DNA of 64,000 nt from an uncultured Serinicoccus sp. (GTDB lineage Bacteria > Actinomycetota > Actinomycetes > Actinomycetales > Dermatophilaceae), in assembly GCF_947500995.1 (NCBI RefSeq), contig NZ_CANMUA010000005.1, forward strand, positions 242,777-306,776. The letters are read 5' to 3'. The notes below the pieces were generated by a model, which worked only from the letters and a program-made list of their open reading frames with translations, was not told the DNA's origin and ran no database searches. The translations under genes and the position numbers were made by a program. Of the stretch, positions 8,967 through 19,082 are shown in pieces. Each line of letters starts with the position of its first letter. Position 1 is the first letter of the stretch.

Positions 8967-11900
8967 TCAGTCGGCAGGGGCGACGTTCGTGACGAGGTAG
9001 ACGTTGTCGTTGAAGTCGTAGTTGATGCCGGAGTAGTCCATCACCACGAAGTACGACCCGGGGATGGCTGTGCCGTCCCGGTCCTCCACCGGCCAGATGC
9101 GGACGTGGTGACCGAGCTGGCACCCGTCGTTGCCCGTACCGCAGCTGTCCGGTGAGGTGTTGTTGAGCCGCCAGTCGCTCGACTCGGGGTCGATCCTCCA
9201 GCTGAAGGTCGACTGGGTCGGGGTGAACGTCCGGTAGGCCGGGTTGGTGGACGACCCGTTGATCCGCGGACGCAGGGTCTGGGCCCACTGACCGTTGTGG
9301 GTCAGCTGGTTCTGCCACGTCCCCTTGCTGCCGACGGGGTGCGTGCCGAAGGTCGCCGTGTTGCTGCAGCACGTGTGGTACGCCGCGAGCTGTCGCACGG
9401 TGGCCGGCTTCGACGTGTCCAGCCGCTTCCAGGTGGCCGAGAGGACCTCGTCGCCGATGGCCTCCAGCCGCCCCTGGTTGTTGAGCTGCTGACCGGGTCC
9501 GACGATGGTGGTGCCCGGCCCGTACGCCTCGATGATCTCGGCGACGTTCGGCTCGTTGCCTCCCTCGCTCTGCGACTGCCAGATGGCACCGAGCTCGACC
9601 GTGCTGGTCGGCCCGTCACTGCCGTTGTGGCGGATGAGCATCGCGGACTCGAAGTTGGTGTTCTGCCCCGAGCCGGTCCCGATGAAGCGGACGGTCACCG
9701 GGAGCGTGCCACCGACGGCGATGGTCGCCGGGAGCGCGGGCGGGTTGACCAGCTCGAAGTCGTCCGGGTCGACGATGTCCAGCGCCGAGACCACGACCGG
9801 CTCCGACCCGTTGTTGCCCACGTTGACCAGAGCGGTGTCGGCGGTCGCCGGGTTGCTGGTGGTCGACTGGATCCGACTCATCACGAGACGGTCGTTGAAC
9901 GGTGCCGCCTCCGGGTTGGTGAGGGTGAGGTCGCCGTCCGCGAGCTCGACGATGGTGAACGTCACGGTCCGGGTCGTGGTGTTGCCCGCACCGTCCACGG
10001 CCGTGACGACCACCTCGTGGTTGCCGGAGCCGGAGACCTCGAACGGAGCGGTGTAGTTGAGCTCCGGGGCACCGTCCACGCTGTAGTCGACGAACTCCAG
10101 GGTCCGGTCCGTCGCCGTGACCGTGACGGTGACCGACCCCGTGTAGGTGCCGCCCTCGCCCTCGCCGTCCAGGGCGACCGCAACCTGCGGCGGCACGACG
10201 TCACCCTCCGCGGTCGAGGTGATCCGCACCCACTGCAGCTTGGTGTTCGTGCCGTCGGAGGCGAGCGTCAGCGCGCCGTCCGAGACCTCGACCGTCGCAC
10301 TCCCGGTGCCGTAGTCACCGAGCCCGTTCGGGACGAAGCCGTCGATGACGGACTCGCCCTCCGCGGTGATGCCGTGCGTCGAGTCGCTGTAGTCGGCGTC
10401 ACCGACGGACACCTCCACCGTGTACTCGCCGTCGGCGAGGGCATACTCCCACTCGCCGTCGACCACCGCCGCGACCTCGGCGTCGTCCACGAGGATGGTC
10501 GTCGCCTCCAGCACGTTCGACTCGGAGGTCCGGTTGCGGGTGTCGGCCGTCTTCGCCGCTCCGCCCTCGGTACGCACCCAGCCGTAGCCACGGTCCTCGG
10601 TGAACAAGGCGCCCGTGTCGGCCGTCCACCCCGTGGGGGTGGTGACGGCCGCGGGCTGGAAGTTGACCTGCGCCACCGTCTGGGTGACCGGGCCGTCCAT
10701 CGGGACCACCTCGACGTAGTTGATCTTGGTGTTGGTCCCGCCGAGCTGGTCGACCGTCAGGGCGCCGTCGAGCACCTCGACGGCCACCGTCGCCACCTCG
10801 TGACGGGCGTCGGACCCGTTCGCGGCGGTGGAGTTCCCGAAGGCGTCGACGGCCTTGGCGCCCTCGACGTTGATGGTGTGCACCTCGGGAGCGCTGCCGC
10901 GGTTGGGGTCGCCCACGGCCACCGTGACCTCGTACGTGCCGTCGGGCACCGCGACCTGCCAGGAACCGTCCAGCAGGACCCCGCCGTCACTGTCCGGGGG
11001 CAGGTCCATGTGCATGAGGGTGTCCAGCCGCTGGTCGTCGTTGCTGTCGCGGTCGCGACCGTTGCCGACGAGCGTCAGCGGCTCCAGGGTCTCGTCATCC
11101 ACCCACCCGTAGGTGAGGTCGCTGCCCTGGTTGGCGCCGGAGCGGGGTCCGTACGCCTGGCCGAAGTCACGCAGGTACCCGTCGGGCACCGGCGCCGTCT
11201 CGGACTGGAAGTTGAACCTCAGCGCATCGTCGGCCGGCGGCGGCTCCACGACGTCACCGGCGGGGACGACGTTGTCGATGACGAAGACGTAGTCCTGGTA
11301 GTCACCGTTGGAGGCGTCCTCGAAGGCCACGAGGAACCGGTCGCCCGAGAGCGGGTAGATCCGCGCGCGGTGCAGGCCGCCGGCGTCGTTGCGACCGTCC
11401 TCGGTGTAGCCGACCCGGTTGAAGGTGTTGGAGTCGTAGTAGAGCCCGAACACCTCCGTCCCGGGGTCGAAGGACGTGCCGCCGGAGCCCAGCGCCGGGT
11501 TGAGCGTCTGGAGCTGACCGTTGGCGATCGACCCGACCTCGTTGAGGCTGACGTCGCCCTCGGCTGCGGCGTACCACCCGAAGGGCAGGTTCTCCTGCGG
11601 CGCGAACGCCGCCACCGGGGTCATGGTGACCGGGCCGTCACCGGCCCGCTGGAACAGCGGCTCCAGGACCTCGTCGCCCTTGGCCGCCGGGTCCATGCCG
11701 CCGGCCAGGTTGGTCCACCCGGCAGAGATGCCGTAGCCGAGGGCGTCGATGACCAGCTGGAACGGCGGCTCGTTGCCACCCTCCTGCCCCTGGAAGGCCA
11801 GGCCCCGCAGGTCGACCGTCTCGCTGTCGCCGTCCTGCGTGGACAGCACCAGCTGTGCCGACTTGACCTGCACGCTGCCGCTGGGGTCGAAGGTCACGGT

Positions 11901-14900
11901 GAGCTCCGTGTCCTCACCTGCGGCGAGGGTCCCCGGAGACGGGGCCGAGAACTGGCCGGCGTGGGTGCCCTCGACCGCAGCCGTGATCTCCACCGGCTCG
12001 CTGCCGTTGTTGGTCACGGTCACCTGGGCCGTGTCGGTCGGCTGCTGGGTGTTGAGCGTGGCCGACATGACCAGCTCGTCGACGTCGGTCGATATGGACG
12101 AGGCCGTCTGACCGTCCGGGACGCGCAGCAGGTAGAGCTCCTGCGGCTCGCCACCGCGGTTGTACTGGTTGATGTAGAGGTTGCCCTCGTGGACCGACGT
12201 GTCCTCGATGACGTCCAGCGGGTCGGCATACCCGGTGAAGCCGGGGATGTCCGTGCCGGGCTGCGCGCCCAGGACGGTGCCGTCGGAGTCGACCTGCATG
12301 GTGAGCAGGTCGTCGTTGCCGCTGAACCGGACGACCATCATCCGGCCCTGGAGCTGACCGCCGAAGGTGTTGGACGTGTACTCGATGACCCCGTTGGGCG
12401 ACTTGTTGAAGTCGAAGTCGTAGGCCCAGCCGCGGTAGTTCTCGTCGGGGTCCTGGCTGGCCGGGTACTTGCTCCCGCCCGAGCCGGCACCCTCGGGGTC
12501 GCCCCCGTTGTTGAGCACCCATTCGCACCGCGTGGGGTTCGGGTGCCCGTAGTAGCCACCCTGCTCCACCTCGAAGAGGAAGTCGCGCTGGGTGGGGTGG
12601 TTGGAGATCGCCGGCACCGACCCACCCGTGTAGGGCTCGCCGTCGATCCTGCGGGTGGCGCACTCCTCCGTGACGTCGGTGCCGTTGCCGTAGCCGTTCT
12701 GCCCGGCCTGCTGGTTGCTCGTCATGGTCATGGTGCCGCCGTTGACCGTCACACCCGGGCTGTTGCCGCCACCGGCGGTGCCGTTGGTCGGCACGTAGAT
12801 GCTGCCGTTGGAGTGCCAGATCAGGTCGTAGGCGTTCCGGATACCGGTGGCGTAGATCTCCAGCGGAGCGTCGTCGGCGAACGGGTCGTAGCTCCCGCCG
12901 ACCTCCTCGGTGGCCACGTTGATCGGCCCGTTCGCCCGGGCGGTGGCCAGGGCGTCCTGCGGGTCGAAGCGCAGGAGCGCGGCGGTCAGCTGGGTCTCCC
13001 CGCGGTTGCCCCATCCGCTGTCGACGTCTCCCGCGGCCTGGTTGGACCCCTGGAGGAAGTACATCCACGGGTCACCACCGTCGCCGGAGGGGCCGTAGGC
13101 CAGCGAGTTGGACAGGTGGTCCTTGGCCGATCGCGGGAGGTTCGTGATGACGTCGGTGACGACGGGGTTGTCGACGTCGCTGAAGTCCACCACGGAGACC
13201 TTGGACCCGAGCCGTGCGCTCTCGTTGCCGAGGTTCGCGGTCGCGTGGGTCACCCATGCCAGGTCCGGGTCCTCCTCGTCGAAGACCAGGCCGACCGAGG
13301 CGCGCCCGCCGAAGACACCGAGGTCCTGGGCCGGCCCGAGGGTGCCGTCCTCGAGGATCTCGTAGCGGAACATGCCCTGGCCGATGGTGGTTGCCCACAG
13401 GTGGCCGTCGTGCACCACGAGGGAGGCGAAGTACTTGCCGTTGGCCGCACCGGAGGCGGTGGGCAGCAGGACCTTCTCGAAGTTGACGTCCTCGACGGGG
13501 TCGAACACCCCGCTCCCGCCCGGCGCGTCCGCCTCGCCGGTCGTGAAGACCGACTCGAAGGCCCCGAAGGTGTTGCCGGCCTCGTCGAGCGCTCCGTCGA
13601 TGACGTAGCGGTAGGTGGTCTCCGCCTCGAGCGGCGCGGTCGGGCTGAAGGCGATGGTGTCGTTCCCACCCGTCGAGCCACGGTTGCCCTCCACCTCGAC
13701 CTCGCCGGCCTCGGTGATCTCGAAGAGCTTGACCGCGTCGTCCGTGAGGGAGGTGGACCTCGAGGGGTCGACCCCGATACCCGTGCCGGGCACCGCGACC
13801 GAGGCCGACACCGAGGTGGTCAGCGCGGCATCGGTCGCCCGGTTGGCCGGGATCGTGTTGGTCACGAACGGCTGCGTGCCGAGGCTGCGGATCTCCACGT
13901 AGCTGATCTTGGAGTTGGCGCCGCCGACCGCGTCGATGGTCAGCCGGCCGTCCTGGACCCCGGCGTAGGCGGTCACCTCTTCGTACTCGTCGCTGCTCGT
14001 GGCCTGGAACTCACGGATGGCCACACCGGTCTCCACATTGATGGCGTGCAGCGAGTCGTAGACCCCGCTGCTGGGCTGGTCGCCCACCGCCAGCGTCACC
14101 TCGTAGAGGCCGTCGGGAAGAGCGATCTCCCAGGCGCCCTCGGTGCACTGGTTGGTGCTGCAGTTGGCCGTGCCGTTGTAGACCTCGCTGATGTCGTTGT
14201 ACTGCATGTGGATGAAGGTGTCGAGCAGCTGGTCGATACCGGCGCGGTTGCGGTCCCGACCGTTGGCCGACATGTTCAGCGGGGTGCTGGTGCCCTGCTC
14301 GACCCAGCCGTAGCTGAGGCCGTTGCCGCGGTCACCGTAGGCCGCTCCACCGTCGGCCAGGTAGCCGGAGGGCGTGGGCGCGGTGGGCAGCTGGAAGTTG
14401 ATGTCCAGTGCGATGTCCTCCACGACCTCGATCTCGAAGGTCCCGCTGCCGCTGGCGGTGCCGTCGTCCGCCGTCACCTCGACGGTGTACGGGCTGTCGG
14501 CGGCCGCCCCCTGCGCCACGGTGCCCGAGATGGATCCGTCTGCGTAGGACAACCCGTCGGGCAGACCGGTGACCGTGACCTCGACGCCCTCACCCTGCGG
14601 GTCGGTCGCCCGGACCGGGATGAGGGTCTGCTGTGCCTCGAAGAGGGTCCGGTCACCGCTGAGGGTGACCACCGGTGCACCCTGGTCGGCCTGGCTGACC
14701 GCGAAGTCACCGAAGGTCACGAACAGCTCGGACGTCGCCTCGTTCCGCTTGGTCGCGAAGACACCGGTGAAGCTGGCCGGACCGGTCTCATCGTCGGCGA
14801 GGATCTCGCCGTCGAAGAAGGCCTGCGGCACGGTGAACTCGCCGAGGGTGACCGGCGCAGCGGTGCCGACCTGGTAGCTGCCGATGACCGTGTTGTCCGC

Positions 14901-17900
14901 GTCGTCCAGCACCATGGTCAGGACGACGTCCGTGCCCTCGGGGAACGAGGAGCCGTTGATCTCGTTGGCGTCACCGTTGGCGACCCCGTCGATCTCCCGC
15001 TGGAACTGGGCCCGCACGTTGGTGCCGGCCTGGTTCTGCAGGGTCAGGTTGACCAGGTTGTCCTCGTCCAGGCCGAACCACAGACCAGCCTTCTCGGCGT
15101 TCGCGGTGCCGTCGAAGTCCGGGGCCTCGACGGTCGTGCTGACCGTGGTCACCTCACCGGCCGCCTCGACACCGACACCCAGCCCGTTGATGAGGGAGTT
15201 CGTGTTGCTGGACTGGACGTTGTCCGCGTACTGGATGCCTCGGGTGGCCTCGATGGTGAGGCCGCCGTCGGCGATCTCCAGGTTGCCCGGCTCGTAGCCC
15301 GGGACCCCAGGGATGCTGGGGTCACCGTCAGCCGCGAGGCGCGTCGAGGGCGGGTCCACCATGGTGAAGCCGACGTCCTCACCGGCCTGGTCCTCCAGGC
15401 CACCGTCGGTGCCGTCGAAGGACAGCTCCACCGGCAGCTCCGGCACCACGTCAGCGCAGACGAGGGTGGAGATCGGCGAGCAGGGCTCGGCCTGGACGGG
15501 CGCCTCCGGGGTGGCGGTGACCTCGTCGGAGACCTCCGACTCGTTGTCCGAGGAGTCGACCGCGGTCACCACGTAGAAGTACTCGGTGCCGTTGGTCACC
15601 CCGGAGTCGACGAACGACTCCGTCCCGGCCGCGACCAGCTCGGTGTTGACCGGCGACCGCTGCTCGTCCACACCGGTGGACTGGGAGCGGTACACGTTGT
15701 AGCCGGCCAGGTCGTCCTCGCCGTTGGCGTCCCAGGTCAGCTCGACCTGGCCGTCACCGCCGGTCGCGGTGAGTCCGGCGGGGGCCGCCGGAGCGGTCGT
15801 GTCTGCATCCGCTCCCTGGGTGACGGCGAAGTCACCGAAGGTCAGGAGCAGGTCGTTCGTCGTCTCGGCGCGCTTCGTGGCGAAGACGCCGGCATAGCTG
15901 GCAGGACCGGTCTCCTCGTCGGCGAGCAGCTCGCCGTCGAAGAACTCCTGCGGGACCGTGAGCTCCGGCAGCTCGACAGGCGAACCGGTGCCGACCTGGT
16001 AGCTGCCGACGACCGTGTTGTCCGCGTCGTCCAGCGTCATCGTCAGGACGACGTCCGTGCCCTCGGCGAACGCCGAGCTGTTGAACTCGTCAGTGGCGGT
16101 GACGACCTTGCCACCGACCTCCCGCTGCACCTGCACCCGCACGTTGGTGCCGGTCTGGTTCTGCACGGTGAGGTTGACCAGGTTGTCCTCGTCCAGCCCG
16201 AACCACAGCCCGCCCTTCTCGGAGTTGGCGGTGCCGTCGAAGTCCGGGGCCACGACGGTCGTGCTGACCGTGGTGACCTCACCGGCCGCCTCGACGCCGA
16301 CACCCAGCCCGTTGATGAGGGAGTTCGTATTGCTGGACTGGACGTTGTCCGCGTACTGGATGCCTCGGGTGGCCTCGATGGTGAGGCCGCCGTCGGTGAT
16401 CTCCAGGTTGCCCGGCTCGTAGCCCGGGACCTCCGCGTTGCTCGGGTCACCGTCCAGGTCCAGACGCGCCGAGGGCGGGTCGACCATCGTGAAGCCGATG
16501 TCCTCACCGGCCTGGTCCGCCAGGCCACCGTCGGTGCCGTCGAAGGAGAAGCCGACCGGCGCGTCCAGGACCACCTCGACGCACGGGAGGGTCGAGATCG
16601 GCGAGCAGCCCGCGACCGGCTCGGCGTCCGGGGTGGCCGTCACCTCGTCCGAGGTCGCGGACTCGTTGTCCGAGGAGTCGACCGCCGTGATCACGTAGAA
16701 GTACTCGGTGCCGTTGGTGACCCCGGAGTCGACGAACGACTCGGTCCCGGCCGCGACCAGCTCGGTGTTGACCGGCGACCGCTCCGCGTCCACACCGGTG
16801 GACTGCGAGCGGTACACGTTATAGCCGGCCAGGTCGTCCTCCGTGTTCGCGTCCCAGGTCAGCTCGACCTGTCCGTCACCGGCAGTCGCAACCAGCCCGG
16901 ACGGCACGGCCGGAGCCGTCGTGTCCGCAGGCTCGCCGAGAGCGGCGCCGGGCTGACCGTAGTCCGGGGTGCCGCGGTACTGACCCGGGAAGGTCCCGGT
17001 CTCGTCCACCGCGACAGCGCCACCGACCTCGTCCATCCGCCAGTGGCCGACAGGCCCGTCCCCGGACACCTTCGTGCCGTATCCGGCGTGGTCACCCGCA
17101 GCGATCAGGTCGTAGTGCGCGGCCACGTCGGCAGCGGACAGCGCCCGGTCGTACACCGCGACCTCGTCCATGTCGCCGACGATCCCGGACAGGTACCCGT
17201 CCCCGATCCGCAGCGGGAAGATCGAGGTCGAGGGCTGCACCGACATCGTCTTACGCGAGTCGAGGGCCCCGTCCAGGAACATCCACACCGTGGACCCCGC
17301 ACGCGTGACCACCACGTGGTTCCACTCCCCCACCCGCAGAGGGGCGCCCGACTGCAGAGCCGTGTACGGCTTGGCGTTCCCGCCGGCCGGGCCCTGGTAG
17401 AACTTCACCAGACCGGTCGGCTCCAGGGTCATCACGCCCTCACCCGAGTACGCCGTACCCATCACCACCCGCCGGCTGTCGAAGTCCTCAGGCTTGACCC
17501 ACACCTCCCACGTCGAGTCGCCCACCAGCTCGGAGGACACCCCCGGCACCACCACGTCGTCATCACCCGAGAACCCCACCGACTGCCCCAGAGCCACGTC
17601 CGGCTCACCCGGCAGGCTCGCGCTGGCACCGGGCTGGGCGAAGGCCGGGGTCCCGCGGTACTGGCCCGCGAACGTCCCGGTCTCGTCGACCGCGACCGTC
17701 CCGCCGTTCTCGTCCATCCGCCAGTGGCCGAGGGGCCCGTCCTCGGACACCTTCGCGCCGTATCCGGCGTGGTCACCTCCCGCGATCAGGTCGTAGTGCG
17801 CGGCCACGTCGGCAGCGGACAGTGCACGGTCGTAGACCGCGACCTCGTCCATGTCGCCGTCGATCCCGGACAGGTACCCGTCGCCGATGCGCAACGGGAA

Positions 17901-19082
17901 CGCCGAGGCAGAGGGCTCCTCCGACATCGTCTTGCGCGAGTCCAACCGCCCGTCCAGGAACATCCACACCGTGGAGCCCGCACGCGTGACCACCACGTGG
18001 TTCCACTCGCCCACCTGCAAGGACGAGGAGGACAGCAGCGCCGTGTACGGCTTCGCGTTGCCGCCGGCCGGGCCCTGGTAGAACTTCACCTGCCCCCCGA
18101 CCTCCAGGGTCACCACGCCCTCACCCGAGTACGCCGTGCCCATCAGCACCCGCCGGCTGTCCAGGTCCTCGGGCTTGACCCACACCTCCCACGTCGAGTC
18201 CCCCACGAGCTCGGAGGCCACCCCCGGCACCACCACGTCGTCATCACCCGAGAACCCCACCGACTGACCCAGAGTCACCTCCGGCTCGCCCGGCAGGCTT
18301 GCAAGGGCGCCGGGCTGAGCGAAGGTCGGGGTGCCGCGGTACTCACCCGGGAACGTCCCGGTCTCGTCGACTGCGACCGTCCCCCCGTTCTCGTCCATCC
18401 GCCAGTGCCCCAGCGGACCGTCGTCGGCAACCAAGGACCCATAGCCCTCGTCATCGCCCCCGGCGATGGCCTCGTAGTGCTCGAGCACATCGAAAGCGGA
18501 CAGCGCGCGGTCGTACACCGCGACCTCGTCCATGTCGCCGACGATCCCGGACAGGTACCCGTCCCCGATCCGCAGCGGGAGTTCCGAAGCCGAGGGCTGC
18601 ACCGACATCGTCTTTCGGGAGTCGAGGCTCCCGTTCAGGAACATCCACACCGTGGAGCCCGCACGCGTGACCACCACGTGGTTCCACTCCCCCACCCGCA
18701 GAGGGGCGCCCGACTGCAGAGCCGTGTACGGCTTGGCGTTCCCGCCGGCCGGGCCCTGGTAGAACTTCACCAGACCGGTCGGCTCCAGGGTCATCACGCC
18801 CTCACCCGAGTACGCCGTACCCATCAGCACCCGCCGGCTGTCGAAGTCCTCAGGCTTGACCCACACCTCCCACGTCGAGTCGCCCACCAGCTCGGAGGAC
18901 ACCCCCGGCACCACCACGTCGTCATCACCCGAGAACCCCACCGACTGCCCCAGAGCCACGTCCGGGTCGGGCTCTTCCAGCGACTCCGCCGGCCGGGCCG
19001 TGGTGACCAGATAGGCCAGCAGGAGGGCGAAGACGGACAGCACGGCGACGAGGTGGCGACCGAAGGCGGCCTGAACGTTCAC
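8967..19082 (-). CDS. Giant secreted multidomain surface protein (LamG/FN3/malectin/beta-propeller)
   Basis: A 3,371-residue protein starting at GTG 19082, preceded by AAGGGG. It has a hydrophobic signal segment (AVLSVFALLLAYLVTT). Approximate order: three LamG-type concanavalin-fold repeats (40-715), FN3 (719-822), beta-sandwich (825-1090), second FN3 plus sandwich (1094-1465), cadherin/He_PIG-like Ig (1466-1555), malectin-like domain (1558-1735), Big_5-like Ig (1736-1855), glucose/sorbosone-dehydrogenase-like propeller (1857-2320, with YATGIRNAYDL), Hydin-like Ig, DUF4114-like domain, two more malectin-like domains, Ig, second Hydin-like Ig and a second DUF4114-like C-terminal domain. No LPxTG or C-terminal membrane anchor is visible, so secretion or non-covalent attachment is inferred. 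Probable carbohydrate binding or adhesion; catalytic activity of the propeller is unproven. Confidence 0.85.
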   Translation of the reverse strand: MNVQAAFGRHLVAVLSVFALLLAYLVTTARPAESLEEPDPDVALGQSVGFSGDDDVVVPGVSSELVGDSTWEVWVKPEDFDSRRVLMGTAYSGEGVMTLEPTGLVKFYQGPAGGNAKPYTALQSGAPLRVGEWNHVVVTRAGSTVWMFLNGSLDSRKTMSVQPSASELPLRIGDGYLSGIVGDMDEVAVYDRALSAFDVLEHYEAIAGGDDEGYGSLVADDGPLGHWRMDENGGTVAVDETGTFPGEYRGTPTFAQPGALASLPGEPEVTLGQSVGFSGDDDVVVPGVASELVGDSTWEVWVKPEDLDSRRVLMGTAYSGEGVVTLEVGGQVKFYQGPAGGNAKPYTALLSSSSLQVGEWNHVVVTRAGSTVWMFLDGRLDSRKTMSEEPSASAFPLRIGDGYLSGIDGDMDEVAVYDRALSAADVAAHYDLIAGGDHAGYGAKVSEDGPLGHWRMDENGGTVAVDETGTFAGQYRGTPAFAQPGASASLPGEPDVALGQSVGFSGDDDVVVPGVSSELVGDSTWEVWVKPEDFDSRRVVMGTAYSGEGVMTLEPTGLVKFYQGPAGGNAKPYTALQSGAPLRVGEWNHVVVTRAGSTVWMFLDGALDSRKTMSVQPSTSIFPLRIGDGYLSGIVGDMDEVAVYDRALSAADVAAHYDLIAAGDHAGYGTKVSGDGPVGHWRMDEVGGAVAVDETGTFPGQYRGTPDYGQPGAALGEPADTTAPAVPSGLVATAGDGQVELTWDANTEDDLAGYNVYRSQSTGVDAERSPVNTELVAAGTESFVDSGVTNGTEYFYVITAVDSSDNESATSDEVTATPDAEPVAGCSPISTLPCVEVVLDAPVGFSFDGTDGGLADQAGEDIGFTMVDPPSARLDLDGDPSNAEVPGYEPGNLEITDGGLTIEATRGIQYADNVQSSNTNSLINGLGVGVEAAGEVTTVSTTVVAPDFDGTANSEKGGLWFGLDEDNLVNLTVQNQTGTNVRVQVQREVGGKVVTATDEFNSSAFAEGTDVVLTMTLDDADNTVVGSYQVGTGSPVELPELTVPQEFFDGELLADEETGPASYAGVFATKRAETTNDLLLTFGDFAVTQGADADTTAPAAPAGLTATGGDGQVELTWDANGEDDLAGYNVYRSQSTGVDEQRSPVNTELVAAGTESFVDSGVTNGTEYFYVVTAVDSSDNESEVSDEVTATPEAPVQAEPCSPISTLVCADVVPELPVELSFDGTDGGLEDQAGEDVGFTMVDPPSTRLAADGDPSIPGVPGYEPGNLEIADGGLTIEATRGIQYADNVQSSNTNSLINGLGVGVEAAGEVTTVSTTVEAPDFDGTANAEKAGLWFGLDEDNLVNLTLQNQAGTNVRAQFQREIDGVANGDANEINGSSFPEGTDVVLTMVLDDADNTVIGSYQVGTAAPVTLGEFTVPQAFFDGEILADDETGPASFTGVFATKRNEATSELFVTFGDFAVSQADQGAPVVTLSGDRTLFEAQQTLIPVRATDPQGEGVEVTVTGLPDGLSYADGSISGTVAQGAAADSPYTVEVTADDGTASGSGTFEIEVVEDIALDINFQLPTAPTPSGYLADGGAAYGDRGNGLSYGWVEQGTSTPLNMSANGRDRNRAGIDQLLDTFIHMQYNDISEVYNGTANCSTNQCTEGAWEIALPDGLYEVTLAVGDQPSSGVYDSLHAINVETGVAIREFQATSSDEYEEVTAYAGVQDGRLTIDAVGGANSKISYVEIRSLGTQPFVTNTIPANRATDAALTTSVSASVAVPGTGIGVDPSRSTSLTDDAVKLFEITEAGEVEVEGNRGSTGGNDTIAFSPTAPLEAETTYRYVIDGALDEAGNTFGAFESVFTTGEADAPGGSGVFDPVEDVNFEKVLLPTASGAANGKYFASLVVHDGHLWATTIGQGMFRYEILEDGTLGPAQDLGVFGGRASVGLVFDEEDPDLAWVTHATANLGNESARLGSKVSVVDFSDVDNPVVTDVITNLPRSAKDHLSNSLAYGPSGDGGDPWMYFLQGSNQAAGDVDSGWGNRGETQLTAALLRFDPQDALATARANGPINVATEEVGGSYDPFADDAPLEIYATGIRNAYDLIWHSNGSIYVPTNGTAGGGNSPGVTVNGGTMTMTSNQQAGQNGYGNGTDVTEECATRRIDGEPYTGGSVPAISNHPTQRDFLFEVEQGGYYGHPNPTRCEWVLNNGGDPEGAGSGGSKYPASQDPDENYRGWAYDFDFNKSPNGVIEYTSNTFGGQLQGRMMVVRFSGNDDLLTMQVDSDGTVLGAQPGTDIPGFTGYADPLDVIEDTSVHEGNLYINQYNRGGEPQELYLLRVPDGQTASSISTDVDELVMSATLNTQQPTDTAQVTVTNNGSEPVEITAAVEGTHAGQFSAPSPGTLAAGEDTELTVTFDPSGSVQVKSAQLVLSTQDGDSETVDLRGLAFQGQEGGNEPPFQLVIDALGYGISAGWTNLAGGMDPAAKGDEVLEPLFQRAGDGPVTMTPVAAFAPQENLPFGWYAAAEGDVSLNEVGSIANGQLQTLNPALGSGGTSFDPGTEVFGLYYDSNTFNRVGYTEDGRNDAGGLHRARIYPLSGDRFLVAFEDASNGDYQDYVFVIDNVVPAGDVVEPPPADDALRFNFQSETAPVPDGYLRDFGQAYGPRSGANQGSDLTYGWVDDETLEPLTLVGNGRDRDSNDDQRLDTLMHMDLPPDSDGGVLLDGSWQVAVPDGTYEVTVAVGDPNRGSAPEVHTINVEGAKAVDAFGNSTAANGSDARHEVATVAVEVLDGALTVDQLGGTNTKINYVEVVPMDGPVTQTVAQVNFQPAAVTTPTGWTADTGALFTEDRGYGWVRTEGGAAKTADTRNRTSESNVLEATTILVDDAEVAAVVDGEWEYALADGEYTVEVSVGDADYSDSTHGITAEGESVIDGFVPNGLGDYGTGSATVEVSDGALTLASDGTNTKLQWVRITSTAEGDVVPPQVAVALDGEGEGGTYTGSVTVTVTATDRTLEFVDYSVDGAPELNYTAPFEVSGSGNHEVVVTAVDGAGNTTTRTVTFTIVELADGDLTLTNPEAAPFNDRLVMSRIQSTTSNPATADTALVNVGNNGSEPVVVSALDIVDPDDFELVNPPALPATIAVGGTLPVTVRFIGTGSGQNTNFESAMLIRHNGSDGPTSTVELGAIWQSQSEGGNEPNVAEIIEAYGPGTTIVGPGQQLNNQGRLEAIGDEVLSATWKRLDTSKPATVRQLAAYHTCCSNTATFGTHPVGSKGTWQNQLTHNGQWAQTLRPRINGSSTNPAYRTFTPTQSTFSWRIDPESSDWRLNNTSPDSCGTGNDGCQLGHHVRIWPVEDRDGTAIPGSYFVVMDYSGINYDFNDNVYLVTNVAPAD
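14690..16925 (-). repeat. Two copies of an FN3 plus beta-sandwich unit (~1.12 kb)
   Basis: Inside the giant gene, an FN3 domain followed by a ~270-residue sandwich domain occurs twice in tandem with a 1,122-1,125 bp offset. Matching landmarks include the CSPISTL, GIQYADNVQSSNTNS and GYNVYRSQSTGV segments in both copies. Identity is high but not complete, indicating an internal duplication with some divergence. Confidence 0.85.
16945..18960 (-). repeat. Three tandem 681-bp LamG repeats
   Basis: Three in-frame units of exactly 681 bp (227 residues). Landmarks such as the stretch encoding YLSGI-GDMDEVAVYDRAL recur at 17161, 17842 and 18523. Each encodes a LamG/concanavalin-like fold with WEVWVKPED and WNHVVVTRAGSTVWMFL. 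The high nucleotide similarity between units suggests recent amplification or gene conversion. Confidence 0.9.

Noticed and set aside
8967..9100. Sortase anchor at the C-terminus of the giant protein.
   Set aside because: The protein ends NVYLVTNVAPAD with no LPxTG, hydrophobic helix or basic tail.
16945..18960. Tandem repeats considered as a CRISPR or satellite array.
   Set aside because: The period is 681 bp, in frame, and encodes LamG domains.
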